Positions 28,241 to 40,297 of a stretch of DNA of 64,000 nt are shown piece by piece. The stretch is taken from contig NZ_AP022610.1 in NCBI RefSeq assembly GCF_010729665.1, positions 1,488,001-1,552,000 on the forward strand. The letters run 5' to 3'. The DNA is from Mycolicibacterium madagascariense. GTDB taxonomy: Bacteria; Actinomycetota; Actinomycetes; Mycobacteriales; Mycobacteriaceae. The position numbers and the translations under genes were made by a program. Numbering within the stretch: the stretch's first letter is position 1; the number at the start of each line of letters is the position of its first letter. The notes under the pieces were generated by a model that saw only the letters and a program-made list of their open reading frames with translations, did not search any database and had not been told where the DNA came from.

Positions 28241-29587
28241 ATGATGAGTTTGCCAGCAAAGTATGATGTGGGAATCGTCGGGCTTGGCTACGTCGGACTG
28301 ACCCTGGCGACCGTGCTCGCCGAGGCTGGCAATTCCGTCATCGGCATAGAGAAGCGCAACGACATCGTCGACATGACGAACGAGGGCGTTCCCCACTTCA
28401 CCGAGACCGGACTTCCCGACGCGCTCGCCGGGGTGACGCGCTCGGGCAAGCTCGTCGCCACCGAGGCGTTCGACGACTCCTTCACCTGCGACACCTACAT
28501 CATCACCGTGGGCACGCCGCTGTCCGCCGACGGCGTCGCCCGGGTCGACATGATCGAGGCCGCGGCGCGGGACATCGCGGCCAACATGGCCGACGGGGCC
28601 CTGGTCATCCTGCGCTCGACGGTGAAGATCGGCACCACGCGCGACGTGGTCGCCCCGATCCTGACGGCCAGCGGCAAGCAGTACGACATCGCGATGTGCC
28701 CCGAGCGGACGCTGGAGGGCAAGGCCCTGCAGGAATTGCGCGAATTGCCGCAAATCGTCGGCGCCGACGATCAGGCGGTGGCCGATCGTGCCGCGGCGGT
28801 ATTCCGGAAATTGACCAATTCGATCGTCTCGGTGTCCGGCATCGAAACCGCCGAAATCATGAAACTCGTCAGCAACACGTTCCGCGACGTCCAATTCGCG
28901 TTTGCCAACGAGGTCGCCCGGGTGTGCGACGCCTTCGGCGTGAGCGCCCACGAGGTCATCTCCTCCGGCAAGCTCGGCTACAGCCGGACCAACATCCCGC
29001 TGCCCGGCCTGGTGGGCGGTCCGTGTCTGGAGAAGGACCCGCACATCCTGATGGAGAGCGCGCGGACCCGGGGCATCTCCCTGGAGATCACGTCGGCGGG
29101 CCGGTTGGTCAACGAACGCCAACCCGAGGAGACCGTGCAGTTCATCTCCAGTGAGATCGAGCGGCGCGGCCTGACGGGCCCGCTGAAGATCAACATCCTC
29201 GGCATGGCGTTCAAGGGTCAGCCCGAGACCAGCGACCTGCGCGGATCGATGTCGATCAAGGTGCTCGACGCCCTGAAGAAGGCGCACCCCAATGCCGAGA
29301 TCGGCCTCTACGATCCCGTCACCCCGCAGGAGGTGCTCACCTCGGAGTTCCCCGACGAGAAGACGTTCGGCCGGTTCGGCGACGCCGTCAGCGGCGCATC
29401 GGTGGTGGTGATCGCGAACAACCACCCGTCCCTTGGCCACATCTCGCCGCGCACCATCAGCGAATTCACCAGCCCCGGCGGGTTCGTGTTCGACTACTGG
29501 AACCACTTCAGCCACCTCCCGGCCTCCGAACTCGGCGACTCGTACTACGCCGTGGGCCGCAGCGGACTGGCGCCGACCCGTGGGTGA
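28241..29587 (+). CDS. Nucleotide-sugar dehydrogenase (UDP-glucose/UDP-ManNAc/GDP-mannose DH family)
   Basis: 448 residues. NAD-binding GLGYVG near residue 15, the central EIMKLVSNTFRDVQFAFANE helix and catalytic C262 in GLVGGPCLEKDPH are intact, as is the C-terminal NILGMAFKGQPETSDLRGS. It would oxidise a nucleotide hexose twice to a uronic acid sugar donor for polysaccharide synthesis; which sugar is not determined. ATG 28241 and ATG 28244 are adjacent; the first fits a leaderless transcript, the second fits the GAGGA at 28236-28240. It overlaps the epimerase start by 8 nt. First gene of the exopolysaccharide island, pointing away from sseA. Confidence 0.9.
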   Translation: MMSLPAKYDVGIVGLGYVGLTLATVLAEAGNSVIGIEKRNDIVDMTNEGVPHFTETGLPDALAGVTRSGKLVATEAFDDSFTCDTYIITVGTPLSADGVARVDMIEAAARDIAANMADGALVILRSTVKIGTTRDVVAPILTASGKQYDIAMCPERTLEGKALQELRELPQIVGADDQAVADRAAAVFRKLTNSIVSVSGIETAEIMKLVSNTFRDVQFAFANEVARVCDAFGVSAHEVISSGKLGYSRTNIPLPGLVGGPCLEKDPHILMESARTRGISLEITSAGRLVNERQPEETVQFISSEIERRGLTGPLKINILGMAFKGQPETSDLRGSMSIKVLDALKKAHPNAEIGLYDPVTPQEVLTSEFPDEKTFGRFGDAVSGASVVVIANNHPSLGHISPRTISEFTSPGGFVFDYWNHFSHLPASELGDSYYAVGRSGLAPTRG

Positions 29588-30560
29588 GCGCATCGTCGTC
29601 ACCGGCGGTGGCGGCTTCATCGGCGCACATCTGGTCAAGCGCCTCGTCCACGACGGCTGGGACGTCGCCGTGGTGGACAACATGGTGCGCGGTGATGCCA
29701 GCCGGTTCGCCGAGGTCGCCGACGACGTCCGGCTCTACACCTGCGACGTGCGGGACCAGGACGCGCTGGAGAGCGCGTTCGCCGGCGCCGAGGTCGTCAT
29801 GCACCTCGCGGCGATCAACGGGACCGAGAACTTCTACACCCAGCCGGAATTGGTGCTCGACGTCGGACTGCGCGGCGCGCTCGCGGTCGTGAACGCCGGC
29901 CGCGCCGCCAACGTGCCGGACGTGGTGCTGGCCTCGACCGCCGAGGTGTACCAAACCCCGTCGATCGTGCCCACGCCCGAGACCATCCCGCTGATGCTGC
30001 CCGACAGCCTCAATCCCCGGTACTCCTACGGCGGCTCCAAGATCGTCACCGAGCTGATCGCGTTCAACTACGCCCAGGAGCACTACCGCAAGGTCCAGGT
30101 GTTCCGGCCGCACAACGTGTTCGGGCCCAACATGGGGTGGAAGCACGTCGAACCCCAGTTCATCCTGCGGGCGCTCGCCGCCCAGGACGCGGGGGACGCC
30201 GCGTTCCCGATCCAGGGCGACGGCAGTGAGACCCGGTCGTTCTGCTACGTCGACGACGTGGTGCAGGGCATCCTGACGATGTACGCCAACGGCGGCCACC
30301 GCGAGGTCTATCACATCGGCAGCGACGTCGAGCTGAGCATTCGCAACCTGGCCGAGCGGATCGGCCGAATCGTGGGCGTGGACTTGGACATTCAGCCCGG
30401 CGAGGCCGCCTTCGGTGGGACGCCGCGGCGCTGCCCCGACATCACGAAGATGCGCGCTCTGGGCTGGTCGCCCGAGGTCGACCTCGACGAGGGTCTCGCC
30501 CGCACCGTCGCGTGGTACCGCGAGAACCGCGACGTGAAGCCGGCCAACGACCTGATGTGA
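29580..30560 (+). CDS. NAD-dependent nucleotide-sugar epimerase/dehydratase
   Basis: 326-residue extended SDR. The cofactor motif VTGGGGFIG lies at residues 7-15, STAEVY at 119-124 and the catalytic Y150-x3-K154 in YSYGGSK. RPHNVFGPNMGW is typical of the UDP-glucuronate/UDP-galactose epimerase group, which fits use of the uronate made by the preceding dehydrogenase. GTG 29580 overlaps that gene's stop, so they form a tight pair. The stop lies 4 nt from the end of convergent maf, showing these two genes were placed precisely between sseA and maf. Confidence 0.88.
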   Translation: MGERIVVTGGGGFIGAHLVKRLVHDGWDVAVVDNMVRGDASRFAEVADDVRLYTCDVRDQDALESAFAGAEVVMHLAAINGTENFYTQPELVLDVGLRGALAVVNAGRAANVPDVVLASTAEVYQTPSIVPTPETIPLMLPDSLNPRYSYGGSKIVTELIAFNYAQEHYRKVQVFRPHNVFGPNMGWKHVEPQFILRALAAQDAGDAAFPIQGDGSETRSFCYVDDVVQGILTMYANGGHREVYHIGSDVELSIRNLAERIGRIVGVDLDIQPGEAAFGGTPRRCPDITKMRALGWSPEVDLDEGLARTVAWYRENRDVKPANDLM

Positions 30561-30564
30561 CGGG

Positions 30565-31209
30565 TCAGTCGGGCGAATTGCCTTGCCACAGTTCTGAAAT
30601 GAGCAGGCCGGTGCGCTCGAGCAGGCGGCGCGTCAGCGGCAGGCTGATGCCGATGACGGCCGACGGGTCACCGTCGACGCCCTCGACGAACCAGCCGCCG
30701 AGACCGTCGAGGGTGAAACCGCCTGCGACGGAGGTAGGTTCACCGCTGCGGGCATAGGCCCGAAGGTCGGCCTCCGACGGCCGGCCGAACCGCACCGTCG
30801 TCACCTCGTGGTCGGCGACGCGCGCCTCGACGACGCCGTCGCGCAGCCGGATGACGCAGTGCCCGGTGTAGAGCCGCCCCGACGTCCCCGCCATGGCGCG
30901 CCAGCCCTCGAGCACCGCGGCCTCGGTCGGGGGCTTGCCCCACAGTCGACCGTCCCGGTACAGCATCGAATCACAGCCGATGACAACGCCATTGGCCCTC
31001 AGCTCGGTGTCGAGGGAAGCCAGCACGGCGTCGGCCTTGGCGACCGCCAGCGCCGTCGTGACCTCACCGGGGCCCGTGTCGTCGGGCAGTGCCGCGACGA
31101 CGGCGTCCTCGTCGACCCCGGAGACCAGCACCACCGGGTCGATCCCCGCGGCGCGCAACACGGCCCGCCGGGCGGGGGAGGCCGAGGCGAGGACCACCCG
31201 TGTCGTCAC
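30565..31209 (-). CDS. maf: Maf-like nucleoside triphosphate pyrophosphatase
   Basis: 214 residues. The Maf signature [16 protein letters not shown] is at the N-terminus, and [17 protein letters not shown] holds the catalytic Asp. The family hydrolyses non-canonical or dTTP/UTP nucleotides and is linked to septum inhibition. It is the last gene of the leftward accD5-accE5-maf set, 6 nt after accE5, the same order as in M. tuberculosis (Rv3280-Rv3282). Confidence 0.92.
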   Translation of the reverse strand: MTTRVVLASASPARRAVLRAAGIDPVVLVSGVDEDAVVAALPDDTGPGEVTTALAVAKADAVLASLDTELRANGVVIGCDSMLYRDGRLWGKPPTEAAVLEGWRAMAGTSGRLYTGHCVIRLRDGVVEARVADHEVTTVRFGRPSEADLRAYARSGEPTSVAGGFTLDGLGGWFVEGVDGDPSAVIGISLPLTRRLLERTGLLISELWQGNSPD

Positions 31210-31215
31210 GGGTCC

Positions 31216-31497
31216 TCAGCGCCGGTTGTGCGTGCGCCCCACCAGCGTCACCCGTTGCCAGCTCACGCTCGAGTACCGCAGCTTGTCCACCGGGTGGCCC
31301 CACAGGTTGAGCTCCTGCGGGCCCGGCTCGGCCGGGGCGCCGCTCGCGCCGGCGAGCACGGTGACCAGGGCGGCCAGCTCCTCGTCGGTGGGATTGCCCT
31401 TGAGGATCCTGATCTCCGGCACCGTCGGCTCGACGGGCGCGTCGATGGTCAGCTCCGCGGCGTTGGACACCTCGGTGATGTCGACGTCCTGTGACAC
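31216..31497 (-). CDS. accE5: Acyl-CoA carboxylase epsilon subunit AccE5
   Basis: 93 residues. The [21 protein letters not shown] segment is the hallmark of actinobacterial epsilon subunits, followed by a Gly/Pro-rich linker and a Trp-containing tail ([13 protein letters not shown]). It stabilises the AccA3-AccD5 propionyl/acyl-CoA carboxylase complex. It begins 26 nt after the accD5 stop and continues to maf with a 6-nt gap. Confidence 0.92.
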   Translation of the reverse strand: MSQDVDITEVSNAAELTIDAPVEPTVPEIRILKGNPTDEELAALVTVLAGASGAPAEPGPQELNLWGHPVDKLRYSSVSWQRVTLVGRTHNRR

Positions 31498-31522
31498 GTT
31501 CGATCCGTTCTCGATGGGAGGG

Positions 31523-34515
<2,993 letters not shown>

Positions 34516-34561
34516 CGACACCGTCCGAGCTTTGCTGCGATCGACGTCAAGGAGTGCCATG

Positions 34562-34606
34562 ATGGCCTTCGAACCAGGCGCCCGAGCAACCCTGCACGAC
34601 AGCTGA
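34562..34606 (+). CDS. Possible 14-residue leader peptide ORF
   Basis: ATG 34562 (ATG 34559 also in frame) follows a strong AAGGAG at 34549-34554 and reads MAFEPGARATLHDS to a TGA. It lies alone in the 154-nt gap between a glycosyltransferase and an acetyltransferase. No attenuator structure is obvious. It could be a translated leader or chance; no relative is recognised. Confidence 0.3.
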   Translation: MAFEPGARATLHDS

Positions 34607-34669
34607 CGACCGCCGTCGCCGACGAGCACGGGGCTATGGTTGATCCGGAACCACGACAGGAGTCAAGAC

Positions 34670-35350
34670 GTGTTACCTGAGCCGACGAAGGCCGATCCCG
34701 AGGACGTCGCGAGGAAGCTGGCCGCCGCCCCCGGGCTGAAGCTGCCACCGGAGCCCGAGTGGATCCTCGGCCCCGACAACCGCGTGATCGACTACAAGAT
34801 GCAGGGCATGACCTTTGCGCGCAAGGCCATCAACCGCATCGGCATGCTCGTCTTCAACATGGTCGTCACCCACATTCCGTCGCACCTGTTCCGGCAATGG
34901 TTCCTGCGGCGGTTCGGTGCGACGATCGGCAAGAACGTCTCGATCAATCGCGGCACCACGGTGCTGGACATCGAGTTCCTCACCATCGGCGACAACACCC
35001 AGTTCGGGTGGCGCTGCATGCTCGACGCCCGCGGCGGCCTCTACGTCGGCAACAACGTGACGATCGCGAGCGACGTGCACATCATCGGGGGCGGGCACGA
35101 CGTGCAGCATCCCGACTTCCTGCCGATCCCGATCCCCACGGTGATCGAGGACCAGGTCTGGATCGCCAGCCGCGCGATGATCCTGCCGAGCCTCATCGGC
35201 CGCGGCGCGGTCGTTGCTGCGCAGGCCCTGGTGAACAAGGACGTCGAGCCGCTGACCATCGTGGGCGGCGTTCCGGCCAAGGTGCTGGGCAAGCGCAATC
35301 CCGAGGCTCTGGAGTACCGCGACTTCAAGTACCGCCCGCTGTTCTTCTGA
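34670..35350 (+). CDS. Hexapeptide-repeat (LbH) acyltransferase
   Basis: 226 residues. Left-handed beta-helix repeats run from about residue 85 to 205 (IGKNVSINRGTTVLD, IGDNTQFGWRCML, VGNNVTIASDVHIIGGGH, IEDQVWIASRAMILP) and end with GGVPAKVLGKR, as in sugar O-acetyltransferases of the maltose/WcaF type. It would acetylate a sugar of the polysaccharide. GTG 34670 has AGGAG 7 nt upstream; the TTG at 34640 would put that site inside the gene. The stop overlaps the next ATG (TGATG), coupling it to the following glycosyltransferase. Confidence 0.85.
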   Translation: MLPEPTKADPEDVARKLAAAPGLKLPPEPEWILGPDNRVIDYKMQGMTFARKAINRIGMLVFNMVVTHIPSHLFRQWFLRRFGATIGKNVSINRGTTVLDIEFLTIGDNTQFGWRCMLDARGGLYVGNNVTIASDVHIIGGGHDVQHPDFLPIPIPTVIEDQVWIASRAMILPSLIGRGAVVAAQALVNKDVEPLTIVGGVPAKVLGKRNPEALEYRDFKYRPLFF

Positions 35351-36480
35351 TGGGGCACCCGCTCTCCGACTGCCGCTTGGTCTTCGTTGCTCCAGCGGAA
35401 GGCGAGACGGCCGTCGGCGATTACGCCCAGGACTTCGTCGACGCCGTGCGTCCGCACTTCGGCGAGGTCGTCGAGCAACGCACGACCGGGCCGGGTACCG
35501 ACACGGTGCGCGACATCCGCCGACATCGCCGCGCCGTCGCCGAGCTCGTCTCCGGCGCACCCGGGGCCAAGGTGCTCGTGCACGCCGAGCTGTCCACCGG
35601 GGTGCTGGCGACGTTCTGGGCGACCGCCGGGTTGAAGGGCGTGCCGATCAGCTCGACGGTGCACGATCCCCCGCAGGGGCCGTGGCTGCCGGCCCGAACC
35701 GAGTGGCTCGCCCGCAGCAGGCTGCTCACCCACGGCATCCACTACCCGCTGCGCCCGGCCTCGCGGGCGCTGGAGGGGGCGGTCTATCGCGACCGAACCC
35801 TGTTCGCGCTCACCGAGACCGGTCGCCGGGCCATCGCCAGCACCTACCCCAGGACGCACACCCACTACGTTCCGCACCTGGTGCGGGAGCGGCCCACCAT
35901 CCGGCCCGCCCAGGACCGGCCCAGGGCGGTCGGCTTCTTCGGACTCGTCTACCGCGGCAAGGGATTCGACCAGATCGCCGCGATCCGCCAGCACCTGCCC
36001 GACGACATCACGATCAGGGTCGCCGGTCGCGGTACCGAGCAGCTGCCGCGGATGGACGGCGTCGAGATCCTCGGCGGCGTCGACGGCGCCCGCGAAGACG
36101 CGTTCTTCGACTCGGTGCAGGCCATCGTCGTCCCCTACGGCAAACGGCACTTCTACGCCGAGACCTACCCGGCGTCCGGCGTGGTCGCCCACGCCACGGC
36201 CTACCGGACCCCGGTGATCTCCACCGACTACGGCTCGCTGGCCGAACTCGGAACGCAGACCGGCACCGTCGTGGTCCCGACGCACCGCGGCTCCGAGGCG
36301 GCCACCGTCGCCGCCGACGTGGCCGCGGCGACCACCGCCCTGCTGAACGACCCCGTCCGTCTCGCGACGCTCGGCGACCACGCCGAACGCACCCGCCAGG
36401 CGCGGTCGGGCCCGCGGATCGCCGAACAGTTCGTCGCCGTGTGGGCAGAGTTGCTCGCGCTGCAGTCCGAAGGGGTCTGA
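35350..36480 (+). CDS. Glycosyltransferase (GT-B, group 1-like)
   Basis: 376 residues. The N-terminal half lacks strong motifs; the C-terminal half begins with RAVGFFGLVYRGKGFDQI and includes VPYGKRHFYAETYPASGVVAHATAYRTPVI, the group 1 acceptor/donor loop with an E-x7-G variant rather than a clean EX7E. It is probably a glycosyltransferase of the exopolysaccharide repeat unit, but the donor is unknown. ATG 35350 overlaps the acetyltransferase stop; a flippase frame follows 2 nt after its own stop. Confidence 0.8.
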   Translation: MGHPLSDCRLVFVAPAEGETAVGDYAQDFVDAVRPHFGEVVEQRTTGPGTDTVRDIRRHRRAVAELVSGAPGAKVLVHAELSTGVLATFWATAGLKGVPISSTVHDPPQGPWLPARTEWLARSRLLTHGIHYPLRPASRALEGAVYRDRTLFALTETGRRAIASTYPRTHTHYVPHLVRERPTIRPAQDRPRAVGFFGLVYRGKGFDQIAAIRQHLPDDITIRVAGRGTEQLPRMDGVEILGGVDGAREDAFFDSVQAIVVPYGKRHFYAETYPASGVVAHATAYRTPVISTDYGSLAELGTQTGTVVVPTHRGSEAATVAADVAAATTALLNDPVRLATLGDHAERTRQARSGPRIAEQFVAVWAELLALQSEGV

Positions 36481-36481
36481 C

Positions 36482-37630
36482 CTGTCCACCACCGAGTCCG
36501 GGTCGCGGTCGTTCGTCCAGCTGGGTCTCACGGCGGTCTGGATGTACGGCGGCCGCGGCGTCGGGCTGCTCTGGACGCTGGCGCTCATCAGCCGCCTCGG
36601 CGTCGCCGACTACGGCATGTACGGCCTCGGCTTCGCCCTGGCGTCGATCGTCGGCCCCCCGCTGGACAACCCGTTCATGGTCAGGGCGGCGCGCGAATCC
36701 GAGGAGCACTTCCTCGGCGAGCGCACCACCCGCTACCTCATGGGCATCGCCTTCATGGCCGCCGGCGTCGCGCTGCTCGAGGTCAACTACATCGCGTGGT
36801 TCGGGCTCTTCGTGGCGGGCGGGGAGATCATCTTCCGGGTCTTCCAGAGCCAGTTCTTCCGGGATGGCAAGCCGCTGCACGTCTCTCGCATCGACACCAT
36901 CCAGCGGATGAGCGGTGTCGGGCTGGCGTGCCTGTACCTCTTCGTGCACGGCCACCCCACCCTGCAGGTCGCGAGCATGCTCTACTGCCTGCCCTACGCC
37001 GTCACCGCGCTGCTCGCCGGCGTCGTGGCGCTCCCGCACCGGCCGCGCCTGCCCGGCCCGCCCCGGCTGGTGTTCGTGCTGATCGGGGAGACCCTCGGCA
37101 TCGCGGCCTACCTGCAGGGCGACGTGCTGCTGCTGGGCTGGCTGACGAACAGCACCATCGTCGGGTACTACACCGTGGCCATCTCCATCTCCGTCGCCCT
37201 GGCCGTCATCGGTCAGTCCTACGGCATGTCGTTCCACCAGTCGCTGCGCGAGCACGACGGTGACCTTTCCGCGGGACCGCGGCTGCGCAACACGCTGTTG
37301 CTCGGCGCGGCAACGGGTTCGGTGGTCCTGATCATCGGCGTGGGTCTGCTGATCTCGCCGGCCCCCGCCGAGCTGGCCATCGCCATGACGCTGATGTCGG
37401 TGTTCTGCGCGATGCGCACGATCAGCAGCTCGTTCCAGGTCGTGCTCTACACCCAGCGCCGAGACCTGTTGCGGCTCAGCGCCAATCTCGGCCTCGTCCC
37501 GGTCAAGCTGGGCCTGGTCGCCGTGCTGGCCGTCTTCGGCGCCGTCGGCGCGGCGACGGCCACGGTCACCACCGACGCCATACTCCTCGCCATCTACGCG
37601 GTCGCACTGTATCGAAAGGCCAAACCATGA
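36482..37630 (+). CDS. Polysaccharide flippase (Wzx-like), probable CTG start
   Basis: About 382 residues and roughly ten hydrophobic segments, for example LTAVWMYGGRGVGLLWTLAL, YLFVHGHPTLQVASMLYCL and ATGSVVLIIGVGLLI. This matches the MATE/MOP-superfamily flippases that move undecaprenyl-linked repeat units across the membrane. The first ATG (36542) would cut into the first membrane helix. The reading frame clearly extends back to CTG 36482 with AGGGG (about 36471-36475) 6-7 nt upstream, so a non-canonical CTG start is proposed. Flanked by glycosyltransferases; the stop overlaps the next ATG by 4 nt. Confidence 0.8.
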   Translation: MSTTESGSRSFVQLGLTAVWMYGGRGVGLLWTLALISRLGVADYGMYGLGFALASIVGPPLDNPFMVRAARESEEHFLGERTTRYLMGIAFMAAGVALLEVNYIAWFGLFVAGGEIIFRVFQSQFFRDGKPLHVSRIDTIQRMSGVGLACLYLFVHGHPTLQVASMLYCLPYAVTALLAGVVALPHRPRLPGPPRLVFVLIGETLGIAAYLQGDVLLLGWLTNSTIVGYYTVAISISVALAVIGQSYGMSFHQSLREHDGDLSAGPRLRNTLLLGAATGSVVLIIGVGLLISPAPAELAIAMTLMSVFCAMRTISSSFQVVLYTQRRDLLRLSANLGLVPVKLGLVAVLAVFGAVGAATATVTTDAILLAIYAVALYRKAKP

Positions 37631-38766
37631 CCAAGGTGACATTCCTGCTGTCGAAGGACCCCGTGACCGAACACGGCGGTGACATCGAATTGTCAAGGGT
37701 GGCAATGCGTTTGGCGGCGACCGCGTTCGACGTCTCGGCCATCGCGCTGTCCCACGAAGCGCCGGGCACAATCGACACCGACGTCGTCGAGGGCGGTCTG
37801 CGCCTGACCCGCGTCGTGCAGCACCCCGTCAACCCGCCGCAGCTGCTCCTCGGCTCGCTGCGCACCAAGCGCAGCCTGGTCCACGTCCGGTTCGACACCG
37901 ACGAGCTGCTCGAGGCCATCGAGGCCGACGACGCCGACGTCTTCGTCGCCGAGCACAGCTTCATGGCCGACACCTTCCTGCGCAGCTCCCGTTTCGGCCG
38001 CGCCGGGCTGGTGATCAACACCATCAACACCGAGTCGCAGGTGTGGTTGTCGACCCGCGGGCTGCTGGGCCGCATCGAAGCGCCCCGACTGCTGCGCGAC
38101 GAATTGCGGACCGCGCGCGCCGCGGACGCGGTCGGCTGCTACGAGATCGAAGAGGCCCAGATGTACCGTGACAACGGCATCGCGGGCGCGCGGTTCATGG
38201 AGGTGACGCTGCCGCCCATCCCGCAGGTCGACGTGACCAAGACCGATCGGCGGCTGGTGTTCATGGGCGCCAGGGACTGGCCGCCGAACCAGGAGGGCTT
38301 CCTGTACGCGCTTCGGCTCTGGCCGCGCATCGCCCAGGGCATCCCCGACGCCGAGCTGTGCGTGATCGGGGCCAAGAAGACCGGCGCGAAGGACCCGACC
38401 TACCCCGCCGGGGTCAAGGACCTCGGCTTCGTCGACGACCTGCCCGAGTTCCTGGGCACCTGCCGGGCGTTGATGGCCCCGATCAAGACCGGCGGCGGGG
38501 TGCGGGTCAAGCTGCTCGACTCCATCCGGATGGGGCTGCCCGTCATCGGCACCAGTGCGGCCGTGGGGTCGCTCAAGGAGCCGTTCGAATTCACCACCTT
38601 CGACGACGACGAGAGCTTCATCGCCGAGTGCCGTCGCCTGCTGCTGGACCGCGACGCAGCGGTCAGCTGGGGCAGCCGGCTCTACGAACTCAACCAGGAA
38701 TGGTGGCGCGAACGCCGCCCGCACCGGGCGGTGGAGCAGCTGTTGCAGGCCGGGGTGCACGCGTAA
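37627..38766 (+). CDS. Glycosyltransferase, group 1-like
   Basis: 379 residues. MTKVTFLLSKDPVTEHGGD at the start and the C-terminal DRRLVFMGARDWPPNQEGF, LGFVDDLPEFLGTCRALMAP and GGGVRVKLLDSIRMGLPVIG are typical of GT4-type transferases that act late in capsule/exopolysaccharide assembly. A classical EX7E is not seen; KTGGGVRVKLLD takes its place, as in many such proteins. ATG 37627 overlaps the flippase stop (ATGA). Its 3' end overlaps the convergent polymerase gene by 77 nt. Confidence 0.82.
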   Translation: MTKVTFLLSKDPVTEHGGDIELSRVAMRLAATAFDVSAIALSHEAPGTIDTDVVEGGLRLTRVVQHPVNPPQLLLGSLRTKRSLVHVRFDTDELLEAIEADDADVFVAEHSFMADTFLRSSRFGRAGLVINTINTESQVWLSTRGLLGRIEAPRLLRDELRTARAADAVGCYEIEEAQMYRDNGIAGARFMEVTLPPIPQVDVTKTDRRLVFMGARDWPPNQEGFLYALRLWPRIAQGIPDAELCVIGAKKTGAKDPTYPAGVKDLGFVDDLPEFLGTCRALMAPIKTGGGVRVKLLDSIRMGLPVIGTSAAVGSLKEPFEFTTFDDDESFIAECRRLLLDRDAAVSWGSRLYELNQEWWRERRPHRAVEQLLQAGVHA

Positions 38767-40180
38767 TCGGTGGCGCCTCAGGCGGATCGGGGTCGCCACC
38801 CGGTGGTGACCCACTGGTGCGTTCGGTCGAGGAGAGGAACGCGAGCAGGATGCCGAACAGCATGACCGGCTGCGACACCGAGGCCACCGTGTGGTCGAGC
38901 TGCAGCGCCAGGAAGCACGCGCTGATGAAGAAGCCGCCCATGATCGCGTTGCCCATCGACGCCGACCGCAGCGCGCGGTAGGCCACCAGGCAGCCGACGA
39001 CCATGACGCCGACGAACGCCAGACCCGCGAAGATGCCCCCTCGGTACACCGTGATGAGCGGCGCGTTCGACACGTAGTTGAGCTGGAAGGCCAGGTTGCC
39101 GTTCTTGAACTCCGGGCGGCCCCAGCCCAGTCCGAACAGCCAGTGCCCCGACATCGTCTGGGGGAACTCGCGCAGCGAGCGGGCCCGGTCGTTGGCGCCG
39201 GGATCGTTGCTGCCGAGCGTGGAGAAGATGCGGGCGCGCACGGTCGGGATCGCCATGGCCGCCGCGGGCACCAGGGCCAGCGCCACCAGCCCCAGGATCC
39301 GGTCCCGCGACCGCATGGTGTGGAAGATCAGCACCAGCACGAAGCCGACGATGATGGTCGCGAGGGCGGCGCGGCTCAGCGTCAGCGGGATCGCCACCAG
39401 GAAGATGGCCGTCACCACCCACCGGCGCCACCCCTTGAGGACCAGGACGCCGATCGCGAGCGCGAACAGCATGCTCAGGCCGGCGCTGTTGGGTTCCACC
39501 CACGTACCGCCGAGGCGCAGGCTGGTGATCTCGCCCTGGGCGTTGACGAACGCGTACCGCAGGGCGTCGGCGTCACCCCCTGCGCCGTAGCCGAAGATCC
39601 GCAGCAGCCGGTAGGACTTCTGCTCGGGATCGGCGACGACGATGAAGACGCCGTAGATGGCGTTGGCCGCCGCGGTGTAGACGTAGATGCGCCCGAACCG
39701 CGCCATGTTCGGCCACGACAGCCGCAGCAACGCAAGCATCACCAGCATTGCGACGGCCCATCTGCCGTATTCGATGATGCCGGGCAGGGTGATGCCGCCG
39801 AACACCAGCGTCAGACCCGACACCACGACGAGGACGACGACGGCGATCTCGAGCCGCGACAGCCCCTTGCGTTCGCTCGGGTGGATCAGTGCGGCCAGCA
39901 CGACGCCGAAGGCCAGGGCCAGGTACATCGGAAGGTGAACGCCGGGGAAGTATCCGAACGGCAGCGCGGCCAGGATGAACGCGAGGCCCCAATACAGCCA
40001 CAACGGATGCCGCAGGCCGATGTAGATGCCCGCGACGAGACCGATCAAGCCCACTGCGGCAAACGTTCCCAATTTTCCGAAACCGATCGCGAGATACACC
40101 GCCACCGGCACGCTGGCAACGATCACTGCGCCGACGCCATAGTCGCGAACCAGATCCCAGCGGGTCGTCACGATGGTCAT
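38690..40180 (-). CDS. O-antigen polymerase/ligase (Wzy/WaaL-like)
   Basis: 496 residues with about 11-12 membrane segments starting near residue 15, and a larger external loop around residues 195-230 containing LGGTWVEPNSAG, which is characteristic of the family. It would polymerise exported repeat units in the periplasm. The last 40 or so residues are a Pro/Gly-rich cytosolic tail encoded over the 3' end of the convergent glycosyltransferase (77-nt overlap). It is transcribed opposite to the glycosyltransferases and divergent from the Wzz/kinase gene across a 117-nt gap. Confidence 0.85.
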   Translation of the reverse strand: MTIVTTRWDLVRDYGVGAVIVASVPVAVYLAIGFGKLGTFAAVGLIGLVAGIYIGLRHPLWLYWGLAFILAALPFGYFPGVHLPMYLALAFGVVLAALIHPSERKGLSRLEIAVVVLVVVSGLTLVFGGITLPGIIEYGRWAVAMLVMLALLRLSWPNMARFGRIYVYTAAANAIYGVFIVVADPEQKSYRLLRIFGYGAGGDADALRYAFVNAQGEITSLRLGGTWVEPNSAGLSMLFALAIGVLVLKGWRRWVVTAIFLVAIPLTLSRAALATIIVGFVLVLIFHTMRSRDRILGLVALALVPAAAMAIPTVRARIFSTLGSNDPGANDRARSLREFPQTMSGHWLFGLGWGRPEFKNGNLAFQLNYVSNAPLITVYRGGIFAGLAFVGVMVVGCLVAYRALRSASMGNAIMGGFFISACFLALQLDHTVASVSQPVMLFGILLAFLSSTERTSGSPPGGDPDPPEAPPITRAPRPATAAPPPGAGGVRATIPG

Positions 40181-40297
40181 GGTGCCAGCATTGACTGGTA
40201 ACCTGCAACCACAGCTCTGGCGTGTTAGCTATGCCTCGGCGGGTCCGCCCGCTAACTTCGATCCGTTGTTTCCTTCGTAAACGTGGAAGGTCTTCCG

